Origin: Cenococcum geophilum 1.58
Lineage: Eukaryota; Ascomycota; Dothideomycetes; Gloniales; Gloniaceae
Length of the DNA: 64,000 nucleotides
Direction: 5' to 3'
Assembly: GCA_001692895.1 (NCBI GenBank)
Contig: KV748230.1
Location: 124,001-188,000 of the forward strand
A program made the position numbers and the translations under genes. The notes under the pieces are model-generated. The model was not told the origin of the DNA. It was given only the letters and a program-made list of their open reading frames with translations, and did no database searches. This document shows positions 21,147 to 32,080 of the stretch, piece after piece; the stretch's first letter is position 1, and the number at the start of each line of letters is the position of its first letter.

Positions 21147-22229
21147 ATGGCCGCACAACTACTCCCTCGCCGAAAGCGCATAAATTAACACTTTCTTCCT
21201 GCCTCTAAGAAGGTCGATATCTCCCGCCTACTCCTCCGTAGCTGGCACCCTTAATCTATTATTAAGGAGACTAGTGCCTATAAAACGACTGTCTATACTA
21301 TAGAGGGCAATCTTATAAGATATAGAAGCGTTATAGCGGCCTCCTTTTATAAACTTGGTCGTTTTTATTGGATTAGTAAGGCTAATAAGCGCGCGGTAAT
21401 AGAATGGATAAAGAGGGAGGGCTAGAGGTAGTAGGATAAGATTATTTACTAGCTCGCGATAGAGTGAGGGACTATTACCTCTTAACCATTAATTTTGCGT
21501 ATGTTAAAAAGAAATAAATAGACTTAAAGGGGGGCTCGTTAGCTATTACTAGCCGCTAATTAGTCTTTTTAGCAATACTATTTTAAGAATATTGGCCAAT
21601 TTAACGTAGTTGATTTAGTATTTCTAGACAAATCAATCTTTAATAAAAAGACTAGCTAGTATTACTCGGTGTACGCTCTAATTGGCTATAATACTCGCTA
21701 TAAAGGCAATACTTAAAAAGGACGTATCTAGAGTATCTATACTATAGTAGGGCTTAATAGCTAGCTGCCCTATACTGCTATATAAGAGGGCTATCTTAAC
21801 GCCGATAACTTCTTTTACTAGCTAATAAATAGCTTACTTCTAGCTTTAAATAAGGATTTAGATAGCTACCAGAGGGTTATTATTATAGGTAATTTAGGAA
21901 TATATACTAACTTAAGAGTTATAAAAGCTATTAAAGTAGTAGGCGATCTAGTACGCTACTAGCCCCCGTACCTACCCGACTTTAAATTTATTAAATTATC
22001 TTTCTCTATTCTAAAGTCCTAGATTTATTATAACTACTAGTATATAAGGCTAGCTTATTAGAACTTTAGTAGATTTTTATAAGCGTTAATTTAATAAAGT
22101 AACTGTAATTATTTACCTAGGTAGTAGCTCCGCGACTTAGCCGCTAGAGTATATATTAAGAGGGAGAAGTTTAAATACCTATATAACTAATCATTAGCGT
22201 TTAATTAAGAAAAGGTTAATCTTATTAAA
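21147..22229 (+). pseudogene. Tc1/mariner (IS630-like DDE) transposase, split by Gypsy-A
   Basis: ATG at 21147 opens MAAQLLPRRKR. An HTH-like part follows (KTTVYTIEGNLIRYRSV, FYKLGRFYWISKANKRAVIE). The DDE domain gives LVFLDKSIFNKKTS, ALIGYNTRYKGN, IIIGNLGIYTNLRVIKAI (Asp of DN lost to Gly) and PPYLPDFKFIKLSFSILKS, the third acidic motif. The frame runs into the Gypsy-A insertion at 22225-22229 and resumes in frame at 52456. RIP-type stops are scattered through it. About 360 codons lie left of the break. Confidence 0.85.
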
Positions 22230-22432
22230 TATTAGGGCGCTAAGGCCCTTATAGTTTGTAGTAACGTAATAATAGTAGCGGGATATAATAGGTATCTGGT
22301 TTTTAATGGAGTAGAACTATAGAATTAAATTCTGCTATTCTCTAGTGTGGGGTAACTACGTTTTATAGGCGCCTTGCCTACGTCTTGCCTGCGCTAAGCC
22401 GGTTACGGCAAGTGCGTCTCTCTAGCTTAATA
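22230..22432 (-). repeat. 3' LTR of Gypsy-A
   Basis: 203 bp, matching 52254-52455, for example 'aaattctgctattctctagt' against 'aaattctactattctttagt'. The adjoining 'actcccttttctt' (22437-22449) is the polypurine tract on the minus strand. Confidence 0.85.
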
Positions 22433-23540
22433 ATTAACTCCCTTTTCTTAAGCGACTGTCCTTTATTAACGCTATTATATAATATGGATGTTATTATTAT
22501 CCTTTACTAAATAAGAAATATATAGTAAAATACAATATAATTAGATAGTGGGATAATAGGATAATAGGATAACGGAATAATAGAATAATAGAATAATAGA
22601 ATACTAGGGCTTATAAAGACCTATATAGGTAGAAGTCCCCACCTATGGAGAATACTAGATTTTCCTTAACATACCCTTTTTATTTATTTAGCCTATAATT
22701 TACCTTCTTTAAAATTTCTAAATAGCTATAAATTGTAAGCGTTAAGCTGCCAGTTCGCCTACTAGCGGGCCTTCTATAAGTATTCTCTATACTAGCTTAC
22801 AGCTATTGCTAATCCTACTAGACGCCGTCTAAACTTCTACACTGCTTATAAGCTGCTTCCCTAGCCTTACTAAAACTAATCTACCTCCACTACGCTAGGC
22901 GGGTAGCTACTATTAGTTAGGCTACTTATAGTAAATAAGCTAACCATAATTACAGTTCCTGCTAATAGCTAAATAAGTTATACCAAATAGTAAGTCTATA
23001 TACATTGGTTTAGGTTCTAATAGCTAATAGGACTAGGTTTCTAAGGCTTTCTATAGCTGTCTAAATAAGCTACTTACTCTTATTAACCGGGCTAAGCGTC
23101 GTTAGGTTGCTAGTAGGGATATAGTTAACCTTAATACTTGCGTTACTACCGACCAGATATCCTTTATAAACGATATTAAGGCTTTACTACATACTAGGGC
23201 TAAGTATAGTCTCCGCTAATGCCTAAAGGGCAACAACTTCCCCCTACTTTAAGTATAGGAGTTATAGGCTATCTATTAAACCCTTAAAGGATCCTTAACG
23301 TAATACGCGCTTTAGTATATACTATAGCGTAGGTATTTTGCTGGCGTAGTATATACTAATAGTACTAATAGGCTAATATGCCTCCTATTATAAGAGATAA
23401 AAAAAGATAGGGAAGAGGGAAGAGAGAAAGGAGGGGAGAAGAGGGATGATTTAGTGGAGCTATAGAGTATTTATATTTCTATTAGCTTTTTGCCGTTACT
23501 CTACTATTATTCCGCCGTTATCCCGCTAGTAGGGCGTAAT
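22433..23540 (-). other. Gypsy-A region between chromodomain and 3' LTR
   Basis: About 1.1 kb without a recognised pol domain. 22432-22613 recurs in reverse complement at 8816-8975 and ends in a 'ggataata' tandem tract (22551-22600). At 23000-23390 the plus strand, antisense to pol, gives a protein-like frame (VASRDIVNLNTCVTTDQISF, INDIKALLHTRAKYSLR) broken only by RIP-type stops. No family is recognised and chance cannot be excluded in such biased DNA. Confidence 0.4.
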
Positions 23541-24017
23541 CTATATTATAATTTAATTATTCTAGTTCTCCTACCTAATTTTTCTTCTATTTACTTTTTA
23601 GGGTAAAGTAACTATTATATATCTCCTTTGCGTCCTTATTAATGTCCTCTACTAGGACCTATTAGTTATATTTCTTTTGCTAGCCTTTTTACTTAACTAG
23701 GTACTATAGGGTCTAATAACGTCCCTTCCTTATATGTATTTCTTCTACCTTATACTAGTCCTTTTAGTTCTTTTAACTATCTAGCTTAATAGGCCCTAGT
23801 AGGGGGTCTTTGGTAGTGCCTTTATATTGTTTATATAGCTTTAGTAAGCTAATATGGAATATAGGGTAGATATAGCCAGTATGCTCACTTTTTAACTAGT
23901 TTGGCTATACTAAAAGGTTTAATAAAGCGTGCTATAAGCTTCTTATTTAGCCTTTTTTTATTTATAGTTTTTAGTTAATAGTAAAACTAGATCCCCTATA
24001 TTATATATCTATAGTTA
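23541..24017 (-). pseudogene. Gypsy-A pol C-terminus with chromodomain
   Basis: The minus strand reads FHISLLKLYKQYKGTTKDPL at about 23860-23800, the usual segment after integrase. A chromodomain follows with DQYKVEEIHIRKGRYQTLQY and LVKQKGQQKKYNQ at about 23760-23640, where Trp/Gln codons are stops. The upstream integrase lies on the far side of Gypsy-B, at 45402 and beyond. Confidence 0.75.
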
Positions 24018-24022
24018 GTAAT

Positions 24023-24239
24023 TATAAGGGGATCTTGTAGACAGGGGGCTATAAGGACACGATTATAAAATAGAATAAATTGGTAAGAGAGATAAATCCT
24101 TAAGGAGGTAAGGCCTCTAGAATTGTGAGGACTATATACTACAGGCATATACCTCTAGTATATAGCCGGCGACCATTTAAGGGGCGTCTAGGGGTTGTCC
24201 TAAGGGCAACCCAAGGTGACCGCAATAATATCCCTTATA
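24023..24239 (-). repeat. 3' LTR of Gypsy-B
   Basis: 217 bp, paired with 45180-45396. A 70-codon plus-strand ORF inside (24125-24337) is a by-product of this LTR being less AT-rich. Confidence 0.92.
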
Positions 24240-25501
24240 TTGCCTCCCCCCCTCTTACGGTTAGACCCCGATCGCTATTACCTTATAGTAGGGAGATTAT
24301 AAGGGCTTGTCCTAGAAGGGGTTCGGAAAGATATTAGAGAGGTATTAGTATGCCGCTATATATTATCTATCTATCTAACCCCTACTTTAAACTCCTGAAA
24401 AACCTTAATAAGGGAAAAACGTAACTAGAGAAAAGACGCGAGGATTGCTAAAAACCTACTAAAAGCTTACTAGAAGCCTACTAGTAACTACCTAGGCTAA
24501 CTTAAGGATTTTTATGCAACTTTATATCTAAGCCTTTATGCCAGTCTGTAATTAATTACATAGTATTATAGGTAATTTAGTGTTCCTAATATAGTTCTAT
24601 AAAACTATTTAGTATATAGCTTAATATATAGGGCCTTAGCTTACATCGTCTTTTAACTATTAAAATATAATCTATAATCGTTTTATATAATCCTCTATAT
24701 TACTAACACATTACTCCCGTATTTGCCCTTAGGCTATTAAATACGGTTAAGGTATTAATTAGTTAATTAAGGAGACTTATCTCCTAAGATTTAGTATATA
24801 TGCTTTTAAATCTAGTAGTCCTATGCCGTATATTTGGTATAGCTCTACTGCCTAGCAAATAGGGTCATTTCGCGATAGCAATTATAGCTATTATGCGTTT
24901 GTCGAGAACGTCTATAACGTTAATCTTTAATACTATAGTATTGTTTTAGGTATAATTTAACCTATATACGTCTTTAATTAACGTCTTAATTACCTTCCCC
25001 TGGCCGCGTACTTAGTTTTTATAAGGAAGTAATAGTTAGATAATATATGCTTATATTTCCTTCCTTTTAAATAACGCTATTAAAACGGAGTTATATTGGT
25101 AAGGTTGCGGCTATTTACTAAAAGGGTATTATACGGTAAAGTATAAGGACACCTTTACTTATTAAGCTGCTTTTTTTCCTTAATACCTTACTTTCCTATC
25201 ATTAACCTTCGTCTAATTTGGACGTATCTTTAATATATTATTAAGATTTTCATCTTTTTTATTATTAATTTAATATACCTTTTCGTTCTCCTACTAACTG
25301 CTCTTTCAAGTAGATTTTACAGCGTATTTTAGCCTTACCTTTATATACAGAACCCTAACCTCCGCTAACCTATAACTAGTGCTAGTCCTACCTAAATGAT
25401 TTTGCCTATATGTTTTTAAAAGACTAGAAATCTAATAATAGGATTTTAGAGGCTTATAATAAGACGTACTGTATTAGATCCAATACCTTTAATTCTTATA
25501 A
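24240..25501. other. Gypsy-B 3' segment, part 1; no pol domain
   Basis: Together with 31046-32080 this makes about 2.3 kb between the chromodomain and the 3' LTR, long for a Gypsy element. On the plus strand, antisense to pol, a frame around 24840-25080 reads FRDSNYSYYAFVENVYNV and RLNYLPLAAYLVFIRK with only TAA/TAG interruptions. It may be a decayed extra antisense gene or older inserted DNA. No family is recognised. Confidence 0.4.
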
Positions 25502-25506
25502 TTAAT

Positions 25507-25751
25507 TGTAACCGACTACCGACACTGTGCTAAGACATAAGATCACCGCTTAGAAGGCTCCAAGACAGCGTTAACGCTACCCTATATATTGATTGCAGAT
25601 CAATATTACCTGCAGATTACTGTTCCCATTTTAGTTACCTATTACCCCATTATGTCTTATTACCTCTACCTTCTTCGTGTATATATAGAGGCTTTAGAGC
25701 TACATTCATAATCAAGTTATTTATTTAATTTTTCGTACTATAAAGCTTATA
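25507..25751 (+). repeat. 5' LTR of the Copia element
   Basis: 245 bp; it differs from the 3' copy mainly by transitions. Confidence 0.95.
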
Positions 25752-25979
25752 GTTATAAGCCTGGATCGCACTACCTACTAACTAATTAACCTACTACCTT
25801 ATTTAAGAAGTCACTACTTCTATTACCTTTGTAGTGTCTTGAGCTTCTTCACCTATTAAACGAACGGATGATTAACCGTAGTTAATAACTGTACGTACCT
25901 AACCGACGAATGAATTGACGAATTAAAAAACGTTAAAATAAGGTTTTCGCTAAGACGCTAATTGGACCCTGCCTAACAT

Positions 25980-28900
25980 GTTAAAATCCTAAAATAACGA
26001 CTATAAGCGAATTAAAAGTTAACCTTATCCTTAACTAGCCATCTAATTGGATATAGTGGTTCTTTATTATCTAAGCCATAGCTAAAACCAATAAGGTATA
26101 GCAGTATATTGACCCGTCTAAGAAGAAAGATAAGCTTTTAACGCTAGAACTACCGAAACGGCCTACACCAGCAGACGTACGACCTGTGGCTATATTAATA
26201 ACCTAGCTAGAATAAGACCAATTCGCTATCTATAACTAGCTCTACACTAAGTATAAAGACAATCTTTAAATACACTAAAAGTAAGAGCAGGCTATTAATA
26301 ACATTAGCAACTATATTGTGCGAACGACGTTAGTAGCCTACCTTCCCCTTATTAACGGCCTAGATTCGGTCTACGAACGGCTTAAAGCACTTAAGAAAGC
26401 GCTTGCCCCTACTACCTTAGGTTAAAAGCACGACTCCCTAATATAATACACGGCTTTAAAAGCCTATAACAAAAAAAAGAGCATTAAGAAATGGTTAAAT
26501 AGCTAGCGGAACGTCTATAAGCTTGCTGAGCAATTGGACCTATTAGATGTGCAAGGCTTTAGGCTACACTATAACTTCGTTTAAGCAATTCAGCCCATCT
26601 CTTTTAGCTTTATAGGAGCTCTAGAAGTAGACCTTATCCGTAAGGAATATAAGGACAAAGCTATACTGTCTATTATTGATCTTACTAAGGAATTTAAGGA
26701 GCATTACCGCATACAGTAAGCATCCTCCGCTACCACTGCTAATAGCTTTACCTTTATAACCCTATAAGGCAATTCCAATTCCAATTTAGATTCTAACGTT
26801 AATTCTAATTCTAACAGCAATCTAAATTTAAATTTAAATTGGAATAAGGAATGCATATACGGCTTTAAATATCGATTTAGTAGCTGCTATTATATTATTA
26901 CGCAGAAGCACCCTTAAGGATAGAGACTAAACCTAGATATCTAAAAGAAAGTAAAAGAAGTAATCTTATCTATAACTTAGATTAAAAGCGTAGTTAATTA
27001 AATTTAAAAAGGGGAATAAAAAGTAAAGAATATAGAATCTATAATCGATTTTAATTTTAAAGCCCTACCTTCTAAGATACCTACTAGCTATGCTACCGCG
27101 TTTAGTACTAGTTAATTTCCATTTAAGCTCCAGAACACCTGGATACTTAACCCTAGTATAGATACCTATATTTATAATAACTAAGAAGACTTTACCTTCT
27201 CTTACCTAGCTGCAAAAGACGACTACCTAATTACTAGCGGAAATTTTAAAAAGATTTAAGCCTACAGAATAGTAACCATTACTATTAATATACCTACTGA
27301 GAAGCTAAAAATAAAGCTATCCTATATAGCACTAGTACCTACTATATTTATAAATATCGTAGCACTATTAAGGGCTACAGATAACGATATCCATTTTGAC
27401 TTAGGATAAAACTTACTATACCGTCTAGCTACTGGCGAAACAGTATACTATACGAAACGACTAGGGGGCTATTGGGCACTGATGCACCGAGAGCCTATAA
27501 ATACCCTAGATTCGACAACTCAATCAACCTTCTTATTAAGAAGACATTAACTAAGCAGAATAGCCCGTAAACCAGTTGGAGCCACAGCTACAAAATGGTA
27601 TAAAATACTTGGCCATATAGGACCTAATGCTATTAAGCAGCTTCCTAAGCACATTAATGGCGTAGAGCTTAAGCTAAACGACGAGCGAGCACCGCTTAAA
27701 ATTAAATATAAAGTTTGCTTATTAGTAAAGTATATATAGCAAATCTCTTAAAGAAAAGAGCATAAATATCTAGCTACTTAACCATTCGAGCGGCTAGCTT
27801 TTAATATTATTACCCTAGGAGAACTAGGGTATAACGGCAATAGATATATAATGCACTTCTATTGCACGTATTCTAAATTTAATTTCGTATATACCGCCAA
27901 GAATAAGGACAAAGCTACTGTTCTACCTACTATCCGTAAGACCCACCGTTTAATCAAAATACGATTTTATTAGGACGTTGTCTTCTTCTAGAGCGATAAC
28001 AAATATGCTTTTAGACAAATAGGAGACACCTTACATACATAGTGTGCAGACGAAGGTATTACTTTTAAATGCTAAGCACTATATACCAAGGAACAAAATA
28101 ATAGAGTAAAACGATTTAGACGAACCCTTATGGAACAATCAAGGGCTATATAGCTAGAGCTTTTTTACCCCCGTCTCTAGGACCAGAAGCGTTCCTTACT
28201 ACTAGATATACACTTAATCGAACCCCAAATAAGCAACTAGGGTGGAGAACTCCCTATAAGATTGCCTACGGCAAGCTGCCATCTCTTACCTATATGTATA
28301 TATATGGCTGCAAAACCTATATACTAGACAAACGAATTAAAAGGGGAGACAAACTAGCTCCTTAGGCATTAATTAGATATCTAGTCGGCTACAATTTAAC
28401 TAATATCTATTGAATCTGGATTCTAAGTCTCCGTAAGGTCATTTAAACTAAAGACGTCATATTTAACAAGACCTCGTTCTATGACCCTAAGAGTTAAGAC
28501 ATCGACTACCTGCTAAGGGAAGCATTAGAAGACACCCTCTAGACAATTAGTCTACTAGAACCTCTCTATAAAGACAAATTTAAGGACGAATTAATCCTAT
28601 ATACAGTTAATCTAGACCCTTAAAGATCTACCTTAGGTATAGATTAAACGATTTAGCAGAGCCTCATATAAAGGATACTAAGTAGTTACCGACTCCTAGC
28701 AGAACGGTATTTCTAAATCTATTAAAAACAAACACCTTACTAGGAGGACTTTAAGATAATATCTTAGAGGCAATTGAAACAGGACCTACCCAGCTAAGTA
28801 GTTTACCAGAACTGTTAAATATAGCTCTATAAGCTAATAAGGTCTTAGCTAAACCTTTTACCAACCTTATTCTACCAGAAGGATTAAAACGAATTCGACG

Positions 28901-30600
28901 TTAAGCGCATGTAGTAGTACTAGCCAATCTATCTACCCTATCTGGTTACTATACTGGATTTGCTATAGGACTAGTAAAGGACATCAACCGAACTAGATCC
29001 TTATCTCTATATCGGGACAACCTTCCTCCTAAACCAATAAATCTTAAAGATCTAAGAAAGTACCCTTTAACTACTGGCTTTTAAAAGGCTATAGAAAAAG
29101 AATACAATGACCTAAAACGCTAAGGGATATTTAAGACTATACTAAAAGCAGAAGTAGGTAACAAGCAGATCCTTTTACTAAAATAGGTCTTTAAATATAA
29201 GCTTAACAGCGACGGCTACCTATAAAAGCTTAAAGCTAGACTATACGTCTGCGGAGACCTGTAGATTACTAAAGAAGAGACCTATACAGCAACTCTAGCT
29301 GCTCGAATATTCCGTGCTCTTATGGCTATAGCAGCCGCATTTAAGCTGGAAATTTGACAGTATAACGCTGTAAACGCATTTACAAACACTAAGCTCAGTA
29401 AACTAATCTACTACTACTGCCGATAAGGTTTTGACTAAAACGGATATATCCTAAAGCTACTTATGGCGCTATATGGATTAAAAATCTCACCACTACTTTG
29501 GTATAAAGAACTTACTAATACACTAGCTAAATTTAGATTAGAACTAGTACTAGGCATTAACTGCCTATTTACTAACGGACGACTTATTGTCTTTTTCTAT
29601 ATAGATAATATTGCCGTCCTATTTGCTAAGAAGGACCTTTTAAGACTTAAAGAATTTAAAGCAAAATTGCTGCACTAATACGAGATCCGTGCACTAGGAG
29701 ACCTATAGTAGTTCCTAGGAATTTAAATTGAATAAGATTGACTAAGTTAAAAGCTCTAACTCTGCCAAGATTTCTATATTAAAAGGATAGCTAATTAATT
29801 TAATATTTAACTAGGAAGATTTCCTAAATCTCTACTACCTGCTAATCTAATTCCGTCTAACCAGCAGACGAACCCTTAAAAAACACTAGCCTATTAGTAA
29901 TGGGTTGGTTCTCTTACACATATAGCCGTATTTAAAAGACCTAATATTACTAAGACGCATTCTAAGCTGGCCGAATTCCTTACTAATCTAAATTAAGAAT
30001 ACCTTAATGTAGCAAACCAAGCTATTTCCTACTGCCTTGGAACAAAATTAACAGCTATTAAATACTCTGGCGAAGCCTTTAGAGTATATATCTATTATAG
30101 AAACCTAGAAGGAGAAGACGTTACCTTTTACGGAGCATCCGATGCAGTATTTGCGGACAATAAGGAGACTAGATAGAGCTCTTAGGGGTACCTATTTATG
30201 CTATTTAGAGGACTAATTAATTAAAAAGCTACCTTATAATAATTAGTTACTTATTTAACTACCAAAGCGGAGCTTCTCTCCCTATCTACTGCTGCCGTTA
30301 AAATCATCTAGTGGTAACAATTCTTTAAGGCAATCGGCTTTAACCTAGAACGCGAATTTACTATACTTTGCGACAATATGTAGACCGTATAACTCTTAAG
30401 ACAGGATACACCAAAGCTTAATACCAAGCTTTGACATATCGACGGCTATTAGCACTAGCTAAGACAGAAAGTCTAAAACAAAAAGATTAATATACAATAG
30501 GTCCCTATAGACAAAATGCCTACTAACAGCCTTTCTAAGATCCTACCTCGTTAAAAGCACGAAGCTTGGATAAAGCAATTGAATTTAGTGAATATTCGGC
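25980..30600 (+). pseudogene. Copia gag-pol polyprotein, RIP-damaged
   Basis: Gag knuckle-like ECIYGFKYRFSSCYYI at about 26849-26900. Protease at about 27138 (WILNPSIDTYIYNN where WILDSGA is expected). GAG-pre-integrase WYKILGHIGPNAIKQLPKHI at about 27597. Integrase core 27790-28330 (FNIITLGELGYNG, SDNKYAF, KEQNNRVKR), with the first Asp now Asn. RT 29060-29720 (WKYKLN-like stretch, ALYGLKISPLLWYKELTNTL, YIDNI for YxDD). RNase H 30240-30560 (TTKAELLSLSTAAVKIIW, LCDNM). Ends after HEAWIKQLNLVNI. Longest open piece is 29463-29678. Boundaries are approximate. Confidence 0.9.
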
Positions 30601-30795
30601 ATCAAATCAATTGATTCCATTCGCAATGTCCGTGATATTCGCAATATCTGCAACATTTATAATATTCGCAATATGCCATTCTTACCCCACCCATTTGCTA
30701 CTCTCAAATTATATCTAAATTTCCTATTTTAGTATAGCTTCTACCTTCATATTATGTTCTATAGCTTTAACTACACCGTCAAATCTGGGGGGGTG

Positions 30796-31040
30796 TGTAA
30801 CCGACTACTAACACTATGCTGAGACACAAAATCACCGCTTGGAAGGCTCCAAGACAGCGTTAACGCCACCCTATATATTAATTGCAGATCAATATTGCCT
30901 GCAGATTACTGTTCCCATTTCAGTTACCTATTACCCCATTATGTCTTATTACCTCCACCTTCTTCGTATATATATAGAGGCTTTAGAGCTACATTTATAA
31001 TCAAGTCGTTTATTCAATTCTTCGCACTGTAAAGCTTATA
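30796..31040 (+). repeat. 3' LTR of the Copia element
   Basis: 245 bp; it pairs with 25507-25751 and is followed by the TSD ttaat. Confidence 0.95.
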
Positions 31041-31045
31041 TTAAT

Positions 31046-32080
31046 ACATGCGTACCAAGAGCGGCAGTTATATTAAGGTGAGCTTTTTTATCCTTAATAG
31101 ATTTCCATTACTAACTTTAATAGCCTAGGCCTAAGTGGCGACGTTCCTTTAATATCCTTAACTACTATATCGCCCGGGCTCTCTCCTATTTAAGCGCTAA
31201 TGCTAAATATCTAGGTTAAATTTAAGACTATACTATAGCTATCTATACTACCTACAATTCCTAGTAAACTAGCTAGTAACGCCTAATATAAGTGTAAGGT
31301 TAGTATACTAAGGATAGGATAAGGGATAAAGGTAAAAAGAAGAAGGTCGCTGTCTATTATAGAAAGGAGTTCGCGCATACGTATTAAGTTTTAAAAAAGT
31401 ATAACATAATGCGGTATTAGGTAAGTTACCCTTTAGGTACCTAGCAAATAGGTAACTAATAGTTGCTATAGCAAGGTCTTAGTGGTTCTGGATTATACTA
31501 GCCAGCTAATGTCTTTATTTATTCTAGGCTTAAGCGTATCTTTATTAACTATAAGCTTACGCCATAAGAGCTTTATTAGTATTAGTTTAGACCTAATATT
31601 GGTGTTAAGCATTTAAGAGTCTTTAATCTAGCTACACCTTATAATCCTACCCCTGTTTTTATACCTACTTATACGCCTACTAAGGGATCTAGATCCTATT
31701 CTTATTAGCCATTACTTAGTGGCCCGATGGATACTGATCCTACTCCTAATAATAAGGCATAGTGGCTTTTTAGATTAGGCATTTATGGTTGAGACTTTTA
31801 GAATTCATTTTTATATATAGTAGCAATTGAGGACCTTAATTAGGTGCTTAGGAAGGCCTTAGAAGGCTTTTAGAAAGGGCTTAAAAGCCCTAGGAATAAT
31901 GTTCCTGGTATAAATTAATAAATAGAAATACAATTCTAGCAAAATGCCCTATTAACTCTATACTATGTATATAAAAAGGCTGAGGACCTGTCCTACCTTA
32001 AGCTATAGCCCTAATCCTTATAGTTTTTAGAGCTTGTTTATTCTATATCTAATTTAACCTATTTACTCTTTTCGCTTTCT
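31046..32080. other. Gypsy-B 3' segment, part 2; no pol domain
   Basis: Continues 24240-25501 across the Copia insertion. Plus-strand frames antisense to pol are protein-like in places (YQPANVFIYSRLKRIFINYK at about 31500, GPMDTDPTPNNKA at about 31715, AEDLSYLKL at about 31980). Different frames look equally plausible in different parts, so no single gene can be asserted. Confidence 0.35.

Larger units (their letters stand above)
25507..31040 (+). mobile_element. Complete Ty1/Copia element (5.5 kb), inserted in Gypsy-B
   Basis: LTRs 25507-25751 and 30796-31040 (245 bp each, TGTAACCGACTAC...GCTTATA) are flanked by the identical TSD ttaat (25502-25506, 31041-31045). A primer-site-like 'gttataagcctgg' follows the 5' LTR and a polypurine tract 'ctggggggg' precedes the 3' LTR. 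Internal order gag, protease, integrase, RT, RNase H is the Copia order, with integrase before RT. Confidence 0.95.

Noticed and set aside
24125..24337. 70-aa plus-strand ORF
   Set aside because: Inside the Gypsy-B LTR and purine-tract region; no domain.
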